Below, piece by piece: positions 42,855-50,853 of a DNA stretch of 64,000 nucleotides. The DNA is from an uncultured Eubacteriales bacterium (GTDB lineage Bacteria; Bacillota; Clostridia; Oscillospirales; Acutalibacteraceae). The first letter of the stretch is position 1. Every line of letters begins with the position of its first letter. Made by a program: the position numbers and the translations under genes. Location of the stretch: NCBI GenBank assembly GCA_934454845.1, contig CAKSGV010000007.1:14490-78489 (forward strand), in the 5' to 3' direction. Under the pieces are notes generated by a model that was not told the DNA's origin, did no database searches, and was given only the letters and a program-made list of their open reading frames with translations.

Positions 42855-43613
42855 ATGTCTGTATTGGAAGTAAAGAACATCAAGAAAAGCTTTGGCAAAA
42901 CCGAAGTTCTTAAAAATATAGGTTTTTCTCTTGATAAGGGAGAAGTGCTTTCCATAATCGGCTCTTCGGGCAGCGGAAAAACCACTCTTTTGCGCTGTAT
43001 AAATTTTCTTGATTTTGCTGACGGCGGAACGATAACGGTAAACGGAAAGATTGTATTTGACGGGGACAGCAATAAAAAACTTACTGAAAATGAAATCAGA
43101 GAAAATCGTCTTCATTTCGGGCTTGTTTTTCAGTCTTTTAATCTTTTTCCGCAGTACAACGTGATTAAAAATGTTATGCTTGCGCCTCTTTTACTTAAAA
43201 GAGGAAGCGAAGAGGAAATAAGAAAGAGATCCGAGGATCTTATCAATAGGGTAGGATTAAAAGATAAAATAAATAATTATCCCTGTGAGCTTTCGGGAGG
43301 TCAGCAGCAGAGAGTAGCAATAGCAAGAGCGCTTGCTCTTGAACCCGATATTCTTTGCTTTGACGAGCCGACAAGTGCGCTTGATCCGGAACTTACGGGA
43401 GAAGTATTGAAAGTAATTAAAGACCTTAAAACGGGCGGAAGCACTATGATTGTGGTAACTCATGAAATGGAATTTGCAAAAAATGTTTCCGATAAGGTCT
43501 TATTTATGTCAGACGGTGTGATAGAGGAATACGGAACGCCCGAAGAGGTTTTCGTTTATCCGAAATCGGAAAAAACGAAAAGCTTTTTAAATAAATCGCT
43601 TGAAAGCTTTTAA
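42855..43613 (+). CDS. Amino-acid ABC transporter ATPase
   Basis: A 252-residue GlnQ/HisP-type ATPase. Walker A is GSSGSGKTT, the Q-loop LVFQSFNLFPQYNV, signature LSGGQQQRVAIARAL, Walker B ILCFDEPTSALD and the switch His in VVTHEMEFA. It is 11 bases after the permease gene and probably energises it. Confidence 0.95.
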   Translation: MSVLEVKNIKKSFGKTEVLKNIGFSLDKGEVLSIIGSSGSGKTTLLRCINFLDFADGGTITVNGKIVFDGDSNKKLTENEIRENRLHFGLVFQSFNLFPQYNVIKNVMLAPLLLKRGSEEEIRKRSEDLINRVGLKDKINNYPCELSGGQQQRVAIARALALEPDILCFDEPTSALDPELTGEVLKVIKDLKTGGSTMIVVTHEMEFAKNVSDKVLFMSDGVIEEYGTPEEVFVYPKSEKTKSFLNKSLESF

Positions 43614-43623
43614 GGAGAAATAT

Positions 43624-43899
43624 ATGTCGCACAGTAAAGTTACGCAAGAAATGATCGAGGAATTATTTGAAATCATTCTAAATATCAAGGATAAAAATCA
43701 GTGCGAAGATTTTTTTAGCGATCTTTGCACAAATAAAGAAATAGAGCAGATGGCACAGCGCGTTAAAGCAGCAAAGCTGCTAATTGAGGGGAAAACCTAT
43801 AATCAAGTCATAGAAGAAACCGATATTTCCTCTGCCACTTTGAGCAGAGTTTCGCGCTGTGTACAATACGGGAAAGGATATTCCGAGCTTCTTAAATAA
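43624..43899 (+). CDS. TrpR-related YerC/YecD family regulator
   Basis: A 91-residue DNA-binding protein of the TrpR-like YerC/YecD family. The helix-turn-helix is in KTYNQVIEETDISSATLSRV, preceded by LCTNKEIEQMAQRVKAAKLL. ATG 43624 follows AAGGAG; the open frame starts earlier inside the ATPase gene. Close coupling to an amino-acid transporter suggests it may repress this operon in response to an amino acid, which is inference from context. Confidence 0.87.
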   Translation: MSHSKVTQEMIEELFEIILNIKDKNQCEDFFSDLCTNKEIEQMAQRVKAAKLLIEGKTYNQVIEETDISSATLSRVSRCVQYGKGYSELLK

Positions 43900-43906
43900 T
43901 TTTTTA

Positions 43907-43931
43907 CCCTCTTTTTAAAGAGGGCTTTTTT
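43907..43931 (+). terminator. Terminator of the amino-acid transporter operon
   Basis: CCCTCTTT (43907-43914) pairs with AAAGAGGG (43917-43924), followed by C and six T. Confidence 0.85.
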
Positions 43932-43996
43932 ATAGGTCATATTTTCCGATTTTAAATAATATTATTTAATAAAAAAAGTGGAGAGTGTGACAAAAT

Positions 43997-45523
43997 ATGG
44001 AGCAGAAGAATTTGAAAGTACCCGTAACGGTCAATGAAAGCGTTTTAAAACAGTCAACGGAAATTCCGATTGATACCGATTTCACTCTGCCGGATTATTG
44101 TCCGGAAATTACTAAAATTCTCAAATGCAAAACAGATATATTTATTATTTCTAAAGGTTTAAACGGAAAGAATATTAATATTGACGGAAATGTGCTGATA
44201 ACTCTTATTTACATAAGTCCCGAAAGCTCCCTTTATTCTTATGAATATCAGTATCCGTTTAATAAAGTGTTTGAGTGCGACGATAATGTAGACGGGGCGG
44301 ATATATTTGCCGGGGCAAGAACAGACTATATCAATTGCAGGGCAGTGAGCGCAAGAAAGATAGATATTCACGGAGCTTTGACTCTTAAAGTTGAGGCGCA
44401 GAAGAAAAAAACAATAGAGATAATTTCAGATATTGACGATGATTCCGTGGAATTAAACCGTGCCGTGATACCTGCAACTACACCTTTGAGTTATGCGGAA
44501 AAGTATATAAGTATCGAAGAAGAAACGGATATAGGTCAGTCGCAGGAAAGCATAGATTGTATTTTGCGATATGAAGCTGTACCGCATATAAAGGAGTGCA
44601 AGCTGCTTCCGAACAAAGCGATGATAAAAGGCGAACTATGTGTAAAGACTGTATACATTACCGACGACAATAAGCGCAGACAAATGAATACTTCCATTCC
44701 TTTCAGTCAGCTTTTAAATATCGAGGGAATAAATGAGGACTGCAAGTGCACTTCCTCCTGCAAGCTGTGCTCGCTTGAAGTGAAACCGTCTTCAAATCAA
44801 GACAGCAAAAGCTTTATAACAACCGCCAAGGTTTTGGTATGGTGCAGAACTTTCTGCGAAAACGATGTTGAGGTTATAACAGACGCTTATTCAAGAAAAT
44901 ATTGTGCCGATATCAAGAGATGCGATATAAAATTCAGCAAGCTTTGCTGTGAGATATGCGAAAATCTTAATTTAAAAGATACGATCAGCGACGAAAATTG
45001 GAATATAGAAAGCGTAGCGGATATGTGGTACACTTCCGAAATACAAAGCCATTCTATAGAAAACGGAACACTTTCGATTAAGGGCAATATAAATGTATTT
45101 TTAATTGTGACCGATGAAGACGGCGATTCAAGCGTGGCAGAGAAAAAAGTACCTTTTGATTATAGCAAAGAGCTTGATTGTTGTGAAAAAGCTTTATATT
45201 GCGAGCCGAATGTAACGGTTACAAGCGGATCATATATCATAACCTCTTCCGACAGAATAGAGATAAGGCTTGAGGTTTGCGTTAAAGCAGGAATTTATTC
45301 AGAAAATAACAGCCTAATCGTAACCGATGTTCAGCTTGATTCTTCAAAACCCGTTGAGAAAAAGTCAAAGGGTGCAATGACCGTTTATTTTGCCGCCTGC
45401 GGTGAAGATATTTGGAGCATAGCAAAAAAATACTGCGCAAGCGTTAAAGAAATTAAACAGATAAACGATTTGGATACCGATAGGTTAGATTGTGAAAAAA
45501 TGTTACTTATTCCGATGATTTAA
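43997..45523 (+). CDS. DUF3794 (SPOCS) and LysM protein
   Basis: A 508-residue protein with at least two DUF3794-type segments (LPDYCPEITKILKCKTDIFI near residue 30 starts the first; others around 180-300 and 330-420) and a C-terminal LysM domain (about 460-508, GEDIWSIAKKYCASVKEIKQ) that binds peptidoglycan or related glycans. This combination is typical of Clostridia and associated with spore-coat or cortex proteins such as SipL. It has unusually many Cys residues, often in pairs. No signal peptide, consistent with mother-cell assembly on the spore surface (inference). GGAGAG precedes the ATG. Confidence 0.85.
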   Translation: MEQKNLKVPVTVNESVLKQSTEIPIDTDFTLPDYCPEITKILKCKTDIFIISKGLNGKNINIDGNVLITLIYISPESSLYSYEYQYPFNKVFECDDNVDGADIFAGARTDYINCRAVSARKIDIHGALTLKVEAQKKKTIEIISDIDDDSVELNRAVIPATTPLSYAEKYISIEEETDIGQSQESIDCILRYEAVPHIKECKLLPNKAMIKGELCVKTVYITDDNKRRQMNTSIPFSQLLNIEGINEDCKCTSSCKLCSLEVKPSSNQDSKSFITTAKVLVWCRTFCENDVEVITDAYSRKYCADIKRCDIKFSKLCCEICENLNLKDTISDENWNIESVADMWYTSEIQSHSIENGTLSIKGNINVFLIVTDEDGDSSVAEKKVPFDYSKELDCCEKALYCEPNVTVTSGSYIITSSDRIEIRLEVCVKAGIYSENNSLIVTDVQLDSSKPVEKKSKGAMTVYFAACGEDIWSIAKKYCASVKEIKQINDLDTDRLDCEKMLLIPMI

Positions 45524-45540
45524 AAAATAAGTTCTGCAAA

Positions 45541-45582
45541 ACAGCAGGCATCCGGCGTTCACCGGATGCCTGCTGTTTTTTG
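45541..45582 (+). terminator. Strong terminator after the LysM protein
   Basis: ACAGCAGGCATCCGG (45541-45555) and CCGGATGCCTGCTGT (45562-45576) form 15 perfect pairs around CGTTCA, followed by six T. It is GC-richer than most terminators here. Confidence 0.92.
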
Positions 45583-45598
45583 CTTTCAAGAAAAGTGT

Positions 45599-45679
45599 TG
45601 GATTTATTAACAGCTTTCAGGTATAATGCTCTCAAATCAATTCTGTCTCTTTCGTTCAGAGATTTTTTCGAAAAATCTC
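45599..45679 (+). promoter_or_regulatory. Orphan promoter with downstream dyad
   Basis: TTGGAT (45599-45604), 17 bases, TATAAT (45622-45627) point rightwards with no gene ahead, toward the 3' end of the opposing XRE-cupin gene. The dyad GAGATTTTT-TCG-AAAAATCTC (45659-45679) follows. This could give a short antisense or remnant transcript. It could also be chance in AT-rich DNA. Confidence 0.35.
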
Positions 45680-45739
45680 AAAAAATTGCGGCACTTTTCT
45701 AATTCAAGAGTTGGAGAAATCCTTAGAAATATGATCTTG

Positions 45740-46291
45740 CTATTTATGGTAGAAGATCAGCATACTGAGTTCTGCGTTTTCACTGCCAATGTTTCGATAA
45801 GCGTGCGGAACATTGGCAGAAAAACGAATGGAATCGCCTTTGGAAAGGCAAAAGCTCTCATCGGAGACTACAATTTCAACCTCTCCGGCAAATACGGTGA
45901 TGTACTCCTCTGAACCGTTCAGGTGAGGCTGCGCGGACAGTGTTCCGGTGGGTTTTATAACAATGCGATAGGTTTCAAATAGTGTCTTTTCATCAAATGC
46001 AAAGATGGGATAGTTAAGGTATAGTCCATCATCTTCTTCCAGCGGATTACGGTCACATTGTTTAATCACAGTGATACTATCGGCATTTTTCTCTATCAGA
46101 GAGGTAAAAGAGACCTTATAGCCGTTGGCTATTTTCCAAAGGACAGAAATGGTCGGGTTTACATCTCCCTTTTCAATTTGTGCCAGCATACTTCTGGAAA
46201 CGCCTGTCAGTTCTGCGGCATTGTCCAAAGTCAGCTTCTTTTGTTCCCGGATAGCTTTTATGTTGACGGCAACTACGTTTGTTACATCCAT
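45740..46291 (-). CDS. XRE-cupin transcriptional regulator
   Basis: A 183-residue regulator. Residues about 10-65 form a Cro/C1 helix-turn-helix (REQKKLTLDNAAELTGVSRSML, quoted in part, then QIEKGDVNPTISVLWKIANG), and the C-terminal half is a cupin (HLNGSEEYITVFAGEVEIVV, GDSIRFSANVPHAYRN). This pair senses a small molecule and often controls an adjacent transporter. It is divergent from the MFS gene, with 114 bases between that hold a promoter and a repeated motif, so it probably regulates that permease and itself. Confidence 0.92.
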   Translation of the reverse strand: MDVTNVVAVNIKAIREQKKLTLDNAAELTGVSRSMLAQIEKGDVNPTISVLWKIANGYKVSFTSLIEKNADSITVIKQCDRNPLEEDDGLYLNYPIFAFDEKTLFETYRIVIKPTGTLSAQPHLNGSEEYITVFAGEVEIVVSDESFCLSKGDSIRFSANVPHAYRNIGSENAELSMLIFYHK

Positions 46292-46312
46292 CTAATTTCC
46301 TCCCGTTCGGTA

Positions 46313-46366
46313 TTGACAATATACTGGATTTATGGTATTCTATATTGGAAATCCGATATATTGGAA
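46313..46366 (+). promoter_or_regulatory. Promoter and repeated operator-like motif of the MFS gene
   Basis: TTGACA (46313-46318), exactly 17 bases, TATTCT (46336-46341). ATATTGGAA occurs twice (46342-46350 and 46358-46366), 16 bases apart, about one and a half helical turns, directly after the -10 box. A good candidate site for the divergent XRE-cupin regulator. Confidence 0.65.
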
Positions 46367-46405
46367 TCTTTTCTTTTATTTTATCATTAAAGAGGTAGGC
46401 TGTCA

Positions 46406-47647
46406 ATGAATACATACAAAAAAATTGAAAGCAGGCAAGAATCTTCACCTTTGGTAACGGTAGTGCTTGTCACGGTGGCATGTATGTTACTCTTTATGCT
46501 TAACAATGGCGTTCGATCAAACTTTGGATTAATTTCTTCTGCAATTCAAAGACACAACGGATTGCCAAAGGAAACCATCAGTTTTGCTGTTGCTATTGCA
46601 CAGCTTTTATATGGACTTTCGCAGCCTTTCTTCGGAATGCTGGCGCTGAGAAAATCCAATTCCTTTGTGCTTGGAACGGGTGGTATCCTGCTGGGAGCAG
46701 GCTTATTGTTGATCCTTTTCAGCAGTAGTGCATGGCTGCTCTATCTTTCGTTGGGTCTGCTGGTTGGGCTGGCCGCCGGTGCGCTGGCTTTCGGTGTTGT
46801 AATGGGTGCAGCCACTCCCGCAATCGGATCAAGATATGCCGCAGTGGCCTCCGGTATCATCAATGGCGGCGGTGGGCTGGGAGGTGCAATTCTTGCACCC
46901 TATTTGCAGACGATGACGGATCACAACCTATTCCCGCAGGGGATGATCGGCCTTGCCTGCATATCAGGCTGTGTGGTGTTTCTTTGTATCTGGTTGAATC
47001 AAAGGGAACGGAGCACGACGGCAGCAGACATCAAGGAGGAAAGCGCCCCAACGATTCTGGAAATGCTGCGCGAGGCTTTTACCAGCAGTCAATTCATGCA
47101 CCTTGCGTTGGCTTTCTTTACCTGTGGATTTTTCATGGCAATTATTGAAACCTATCTCTACCCACAGCTTATCTCCTACGGCTTCTACGGCAGTAAGGTC
47201 GCGTTCCTCTTTACAATTTACGGCATTATGGGAATGATCGGGCCTGTGATCGCAGGCTTCCTGTGCGGAAAGGTCAATCCGAAATTGGTACTGGGAACAC
47301 TCTATGGTCTGCGGCCGATACTGATTGTTTTTTTTATGATGCTGCCGAAAAGCAATCTGGTTGTGTATGCCTTTGTGATCGACCTCGGCCTCGTTGGAAA
47401 CGCTACCGTTCCGCCGACAACATTACTGATCAACAAGTTCTTTGGCAATCGTAAAATGCCTACCCTTTCCGGTATCGCTATGGTATTCCATCAGGTCGGC
47501 AGCTCCGTCAGCACATGGCTGGGAGGCGTTTTCATCCGTTCCAGCGAAAATTACAGCATAATCTGGCTGTGCGGCGCGGCAGTTGCAGCCGCCGCTGCTG
47601 TACTATGCTACACGGTCAAAGAACACTACAACGAAAAATGGAGATAG
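46406..47647 (+). CDS. MFS permease, OFA/YhjX-like
   Basis: A 413-residue major facilitator protein with about 12 membrane helices. LNNGVRSNFGLISSAIQRHNG near the first helix, GLAAGALAFGVVMGAATPAI and the proline-rich loop before TLLINKFFGNRKM are typical of monocarboxylate/oxalate-type permeases. Substrate unknown. The third codon positions are clearly richer in G and C than in neighbouring genes (for example ctgctgggagcaggc), which suggests recent acquisition together with its regulator. AGAGGT lies 9 bases before the ATG. Confidence 0.88.
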   Translation: MNTYKKIESRQESSPLVTVVLVTVACMLLFMLNNGVRSNFGLISSAIQRHNGLPKETISFAVAIAQLLYGLSQPFFGMLALRKSNSFVLGTGGILLGAGLLLILFSSSAWLLYLSLGLLVGLAAGALAFGVVMGAATPAIGSRYAAVASGIINGGGGLGGAILAPYLQTMTDHNLFPQGMIGLACISGCVVFLCIWLNQRERSTTAADIKEESAPTILEMLREAFTSSQFMHLALAFFTCGFFMAIIETYLYPQLISYGFYGSKVAFLFTIYGIMGMIGPVIAGFLCGKVNPKLVLGTLYGLRPILIVFFMMLPKSNLVVYAFVIDLGLVGNATVPPTTLLINKFFGNRKMPTLSGIAMVFHQVGSSVSTWLGGVFIRSSENYSIIWLCGAAVAAAAAVLCYTVKEHYNEKWR

Positions 47648-47673
47648 AGTTTAACTTTTAAATACCGAATTCC

Positions 47674-47712
47674 AGCCCACTGACTACACCATGTGTGCAA
47701 AGTCAGCGGGCT
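47674..47712 (+). terminator. Terminator of the MFS gene
   Basis: AGCCC and CTGACT pair with AGTCAG and GGGCT across one mismatch, followed by TTTATATT. Confidence 0.7.
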
Positions 47713-47805
47713 TTATATTACCCAAAAATTTAAGAAAGGTGAAGCAAGTTATGCTGAAGCGGAAAGAGAAAACTATGACAGATGAGAAGGGGAATGAAAA
47801 TGAAA

Positions 47806-47852
47806 TGACGCGACCAAAAGCCGCGTCACCTCTTGAAAAAACGAGGTTTTCA
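47806..47852. terminator. Terminator region after the Na/Pi gene
   Basis: TGACGCG (47806-47812) pairs with CGCGTCA (47822-47828); read on the reverse strand it is followed by TTTCATTTTC and can end the convergent Na/Pi gene. A smaller hairpin ACCTC/GAGGT (47828-47847) precedes TTTT on the forward strand. The 260 bases between the MFS and Na/Pi genes hold no convincing gene. Confidence 0.6.
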
Positions 47853-47908
47853 ACATTTTTTGATTTTACTGTTTTACAACCACACGGCTACATAGCAGAC
47901 CTTGTTTT

Positions 47909-49663
47909 TTATACCGGAATTTTTTCCATATATTCTTTTTCGTAGTCTTTAAATTTAGTTCTGAATTCTTCGCTTTCGCTTTTGGTAGATCGCAATGTTT
48001 TATGTATATTCATATTATGATTTGAAGTATCGATTATGCAGCCTGCGATATTTGAGCAATGATCGGAAGTTCTTTCAAGATCTGTAAGAAGATCGGTTAA
48101 AATAAATCCTGTTTCCGCACTGCAAATGCCGGTCTGCATTCTGTGAATATGTCTTGTTCTGATACTTTCTTTTAATTCATCAATAACCTGTTCTAAAGGC
48201 TCAACATTTTCGGCTGTTTTTACATCATAATTTATAAATGCGGTTGAAGTCATAACTGCGATCTCGTTTACAGCTTTAAATATAACCTTTAACTCTTCGG
48301 TTGCAACATCGGAAAGCTTAAGCTTTTTATCATTCAGCTCTGCTGCAGAATCGGCGATATTCAGCGCGTGGTCGGCTATTCTTTCAAAATCTCCGATACA
48401 TTTTAAGATCTCTGTGGAAGTTTCAGAGTCGGAATCGCTCATTTTCTGTGCGCTCAGCTTGATTATATAAGTTCCGAGCATATCCTCGTATTTATCGGTG
48501 GCATTTTCATCTTTCCTGATTTTTTCATAAAGAGTTTTGTCATAGTTTTCAAATAATTTTATACTGTTTTTAAGCGCTCTTACACTGCGAGTTGCCATTT
48601 CTTCGGCAACATTTCGGCACTGCTCTATTGCAAGGGTAGGGGTCTTGATAAGACGCTTGTCCAGCTCCTGAATTTTATCGGGCGACTTACCGTCTTTAAT
48701 GACGGTAGTTGCGATTTTTTCGAGAAGCGAAGTAAAGGGCATAAGAAGAATTACGCACAAAACATTGAAAAGAGTGTGTATAATTGCTATCTGAAAACCG
48801 GAAATAGAATCGCCTAAAATGGTGGGAGAAAATATCCCTTTTACTACACTGAATACCGTAAGAAGAATAACTGTTCCGATAACATTAAAAGATAAATGAA
48901 CAAAAGCCGCTCTTTTCGCATTTTTATTTGCACCGAAAGAAGAAATTATTGCAGTGATGCAGGTTCCGATATTTTGGCCCATTATAATGGGAATTGCCGC
49001 TCCGAATGTGACCTGACCTGTTGCAGAAAGCGCCTGCAAAATTCCTACCGATGCTGAGCTTGACTGAATTGTTGCAGTAAGTATAGCACCTGCAAGCACG
49101 CCGAGAATAGGATTAGAAAACGCAACAAAAGCCTCTCTGAATGCAGGAACTTCGCTAAGTCCGCTTACAGCACAGGACATTGCTTCCATTCCGAACATAA
49201 GAGTTGCAAATCCGAGCAAAATCGTTCCTGTATCCTGCTTTTTTGAGTTTTTAGAAAACATGAGAAAAACCGTTCCGATAAGCGCAAGAATAGGAGTAAA
49301 TGAGGATGGTTTGAGTATTTTTATGAAAAAGCTGTCGCCGCTGATTCCGCTTAAGGATAATATCCAGGCGGTGATCGTTGTTCCGACATTCGCTCCCACG
49401 ATCACATTGATAGCTTGCTTTAAAGTCATTATTCCCGAATTGACAAAGCCCACTACCATAACGGTGGTCGCAGAAGAGCTTTGTATCACCGAGGTAACTC
49501 CGCAGCCTGTTAAGAAACCGGCAAATTTATTTGAAGTCATTTTGCTTAAAATCGTGCTTAGTTTACTTCCGGCTCTTCGCTCTAATGCCTGACCCATAAC
49601 ATTCATTCCGAAGAGGAAAAGACACAGGCCGCCTATTAAATTCAAAAAGCTAAAAATATCCAA
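47909..49663 (-). CDS. Na/Pi cotransporter family protein with PhoU domain
   Basis: A 584-residue membrane protein. The N-terminal 330 residues have about eight helices with two inverted NptA-type repeats, each with a QSSSATTV-type motif (VTSVIQSSSATTVMVVGF and ATIQSSSASVGILQAL). A PhoU-like four-helix domain (about 355-560) follows. It probably couples Na+ to phosphate uptake or export. TTG 49663 is preferred (MDIFSFLNLIGGLCLFLFGM) because AAAGGGGTG lies 7 bases upstream; the ATG at 49693 lies upstream of that site. Confidence 0.93.
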   Translation of the reverse strand: MDIFSFLNLIGGLCLFLFGMNVMGQALERRAGSKLSTILSKMTSNKFAGFLTGCGVTSVIQSSSATTVMVVGFVNSGIMTLKQAINVIVGANVGTTITAWILSLSGISGDSFFIKILKPSSFTPILALIGTVFLMFSKNSKKQDTGTILLGFATLMFGMEAMSCAVSGLSEVPAFREAFVAFSNPILGVLAGAILTATIQSSSASVGILQALSATGQVTFGAAIPIIMGQNIGTCITAIISSFGANKNAKRAAFVHLSFNVIGTVILLTVFSVVKGIFSPTILGDSISGFQIAIIHTLFNVLCVILLMPFTSLLEKIATTVIKDGKSPDKIQELDKRLIKTPTLAIEQCRNVAEEMATRSVRALKNSIKLFENYDKTLYEKIRKDENATDKYEDMLGTYIIKLSAQKMSDSDSETSTEILKCIGDFERIADHALNIADSAAELNDKKLKLSDVATEELKVIFKAVNEIAVMTSTAFINYDVKTAENVEPLEQVIDELKESIRTRHIHRMQTGICSAETGFILTDLLTDLERTSDHCSNIAGCIIDTSNHNMNIHKTLRSTKSESEEFRTKFKDYEKEYMEKIPV

Positions 49664-49780
49664 ATATTTACACCCCTTTAATTTTAAATTCAATATAGCA
49701 TATGTTTATCAAATCCTTATTATTTTTATGTTAAATCTATGTAAAATTACGAATTGTTTTTTTATAAAAAGTGAATCTTT

Positions 49781-49809
49781 TTCGGGTAAAATAATTAAAA
49801 ATACCCGAA
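49781..49809. repeat. Inverted repeat upstream of the broken integrase
   Basis: TTCGGGTA (49781-49788) and TACCCGAA (49802-49809) are perfect 8-base arms with a 13-base spacer, ending 12 bases before the integrase ATG. Operator, arm-type binding site or transcript hairpin are all possible. Confidence 0.5.
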
Positions 49810-49821
49810 GGAAGGAATAAA

Positions 49822-50490
49822 ATGAAGAAGCGGAATATAACAGAAAGAAATATATCCGAATTTAAAGAATATCTTATTTTGGAAGAAAGAAGAACAGCAA
49901 CGGTTGAAAAGTATATTCGGGATGTAAAAGCGTTTGCAATGTACGCAAGCGAAGCAATTACAAAAGAAACCGTTATTGCTTACAAAAAGCAATTGCAGGA
50001 GAATTACGCCGTGCGCAGCGTTAACTCTATGCTTGCAAGTATAAACAGTTTGTTTGCGTTTTTGGGCTGGCACGATTTGAAGGTTAAAGCCCTGAAGCTG
50101 CAACAGCAGGTCTATTGCCCCGAAGAAAAGGAGCTTACAAAGGCAGAATACGCCCGGCTTTGCAGGGCAGCAGAACGCAAGCACAACGAACGATTGAATT
50201 TAATATTGCAAACGATATGCGGTACAGGAATAAGGGTAAGCGAACTGCAATTTATTACGGTTGAAGCGGTAAAACAAGGCGAGGCGGTTGTAAGCTGTAA
50301 GGCAAAAACACGGTCGGTATTTATTGTAAAAGAATTAAAACAAAAATTGCTCCGCTACGCAGCAGAGCAAAGAATAAAAAGCGGAATGATTTTTGTGACA
50401 CGCACAGGCAAAACATTAAGCCGCACGAATATCTGGCGGGAGATGAAAGCGCTGTGTGTCGAAGCGAATGTAAACCCGCAAAAGGTGTAG
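49822..50490 (+). pseudogene. Tyrosine recombinase, truncated before the catalytic tyrosine
   Basis: A 222-residue fragment of a phage-type integrase. The SAM-like core-binding domain (about 10-90, FKEYLILEERRTATVEKYIR) is complete, and the catalytic domain begins with the Arg box CGTGIRVSELQF and the Lys region CKAKTRSVFIVKELKQKLLR. The frame stops right after NVNPQKV, where intact relatives continue into the HxxR box and then the Tyr nucleophile. Those residues are missing, so it cannot recombine DNA by itself. The lost part is not seen in the window. AAGGAAGG precedes the ATG. Confidence 0.85.
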
Positions 50491-50509
50491 GTGTCATACC
50501 GCTAAGAGA

Positions 50510-50824
50510 TTGTCTTTACTTACAATAGGAATAATAGTTGTGGCATCTACTATCGTGATTGCAGTCCGAGTTGGTAAGAAAACCAATGAGTTAGTCGGGA
50601 CTTGGATATATAATGAGCATACTCAATATGTATTTGAAAAAGACGGTACAGGAAAACTACTGGCAGAAGATGTGACATATACTTATGTTTATTCTATCAA
50701 AGGCGAAAAACTCACCATTGATTTTACGGAAGAGATTATCCGTGATTGCGATTACACCGTTTCCGTAAATAATACGACCCAAACGCTTGTCGGTGGAATA
50801 TATAAACTCAATAAGAAATCATAA
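50510..50824 (+). CDS. Small membrane protein, DUF5640/lipocalin-like tail, probably 5'-truncated
   Basis: A protein of up to 104 residues: one N-terminal membrane segment (LLTIGIIVVASTIVIAV), then a small beta domain (GTWIYNEHTQYVFEKDGTG, LTIDFTEE) similar to DUF5640-like domains of Clostridia. The only available starts are TTG 50510 or none; the frame is open back to 50474 and reads KRLSLLTIG across the junction with the broken integrase, with no ribosome site. I infer that the native start was lost in the same rearrangement. Translation is therefore doubtful. Confidence 0.55.
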   Translation: MSLLTIGIIVVASTIVIAVRVGKKTNELVGTWIYNEHTQYVFEKDGTGKLLAEDVTYTYVYSIKGEKLTIDFTEEIIRDCDYTVSVNNTTQTLVGGIYKLNKKS

Positions 50825-50852
50825 CCACCCGTTTGACGGGTGGTTATGATTT
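50816..50852. terminator. Strong bidirectional terminator
   Basis: AAATCATAACCACCCGT (50816-50832) and its exact 17-base complement (50836-50852) flank TTG, with A- and T-rich ends. It lies between the DUF5640-like gene and the convergent glycoside-hydrolase-like gene. Confidence 0.9.
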
Positions 50853-50853
50853 T

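Noticed and set aside
45659..45679. Dyad as terminator of the XRE-cupin gene
   Set aside because: On the reverse strand it is not followed by a T-run.
47691..47945. Small rightward open frame after the MFS gene
   Set aside because: It crosses two hairpins and overlaps the end of the Na/Pi gene; an AAAGGTG-like site exists but the protein looks random.
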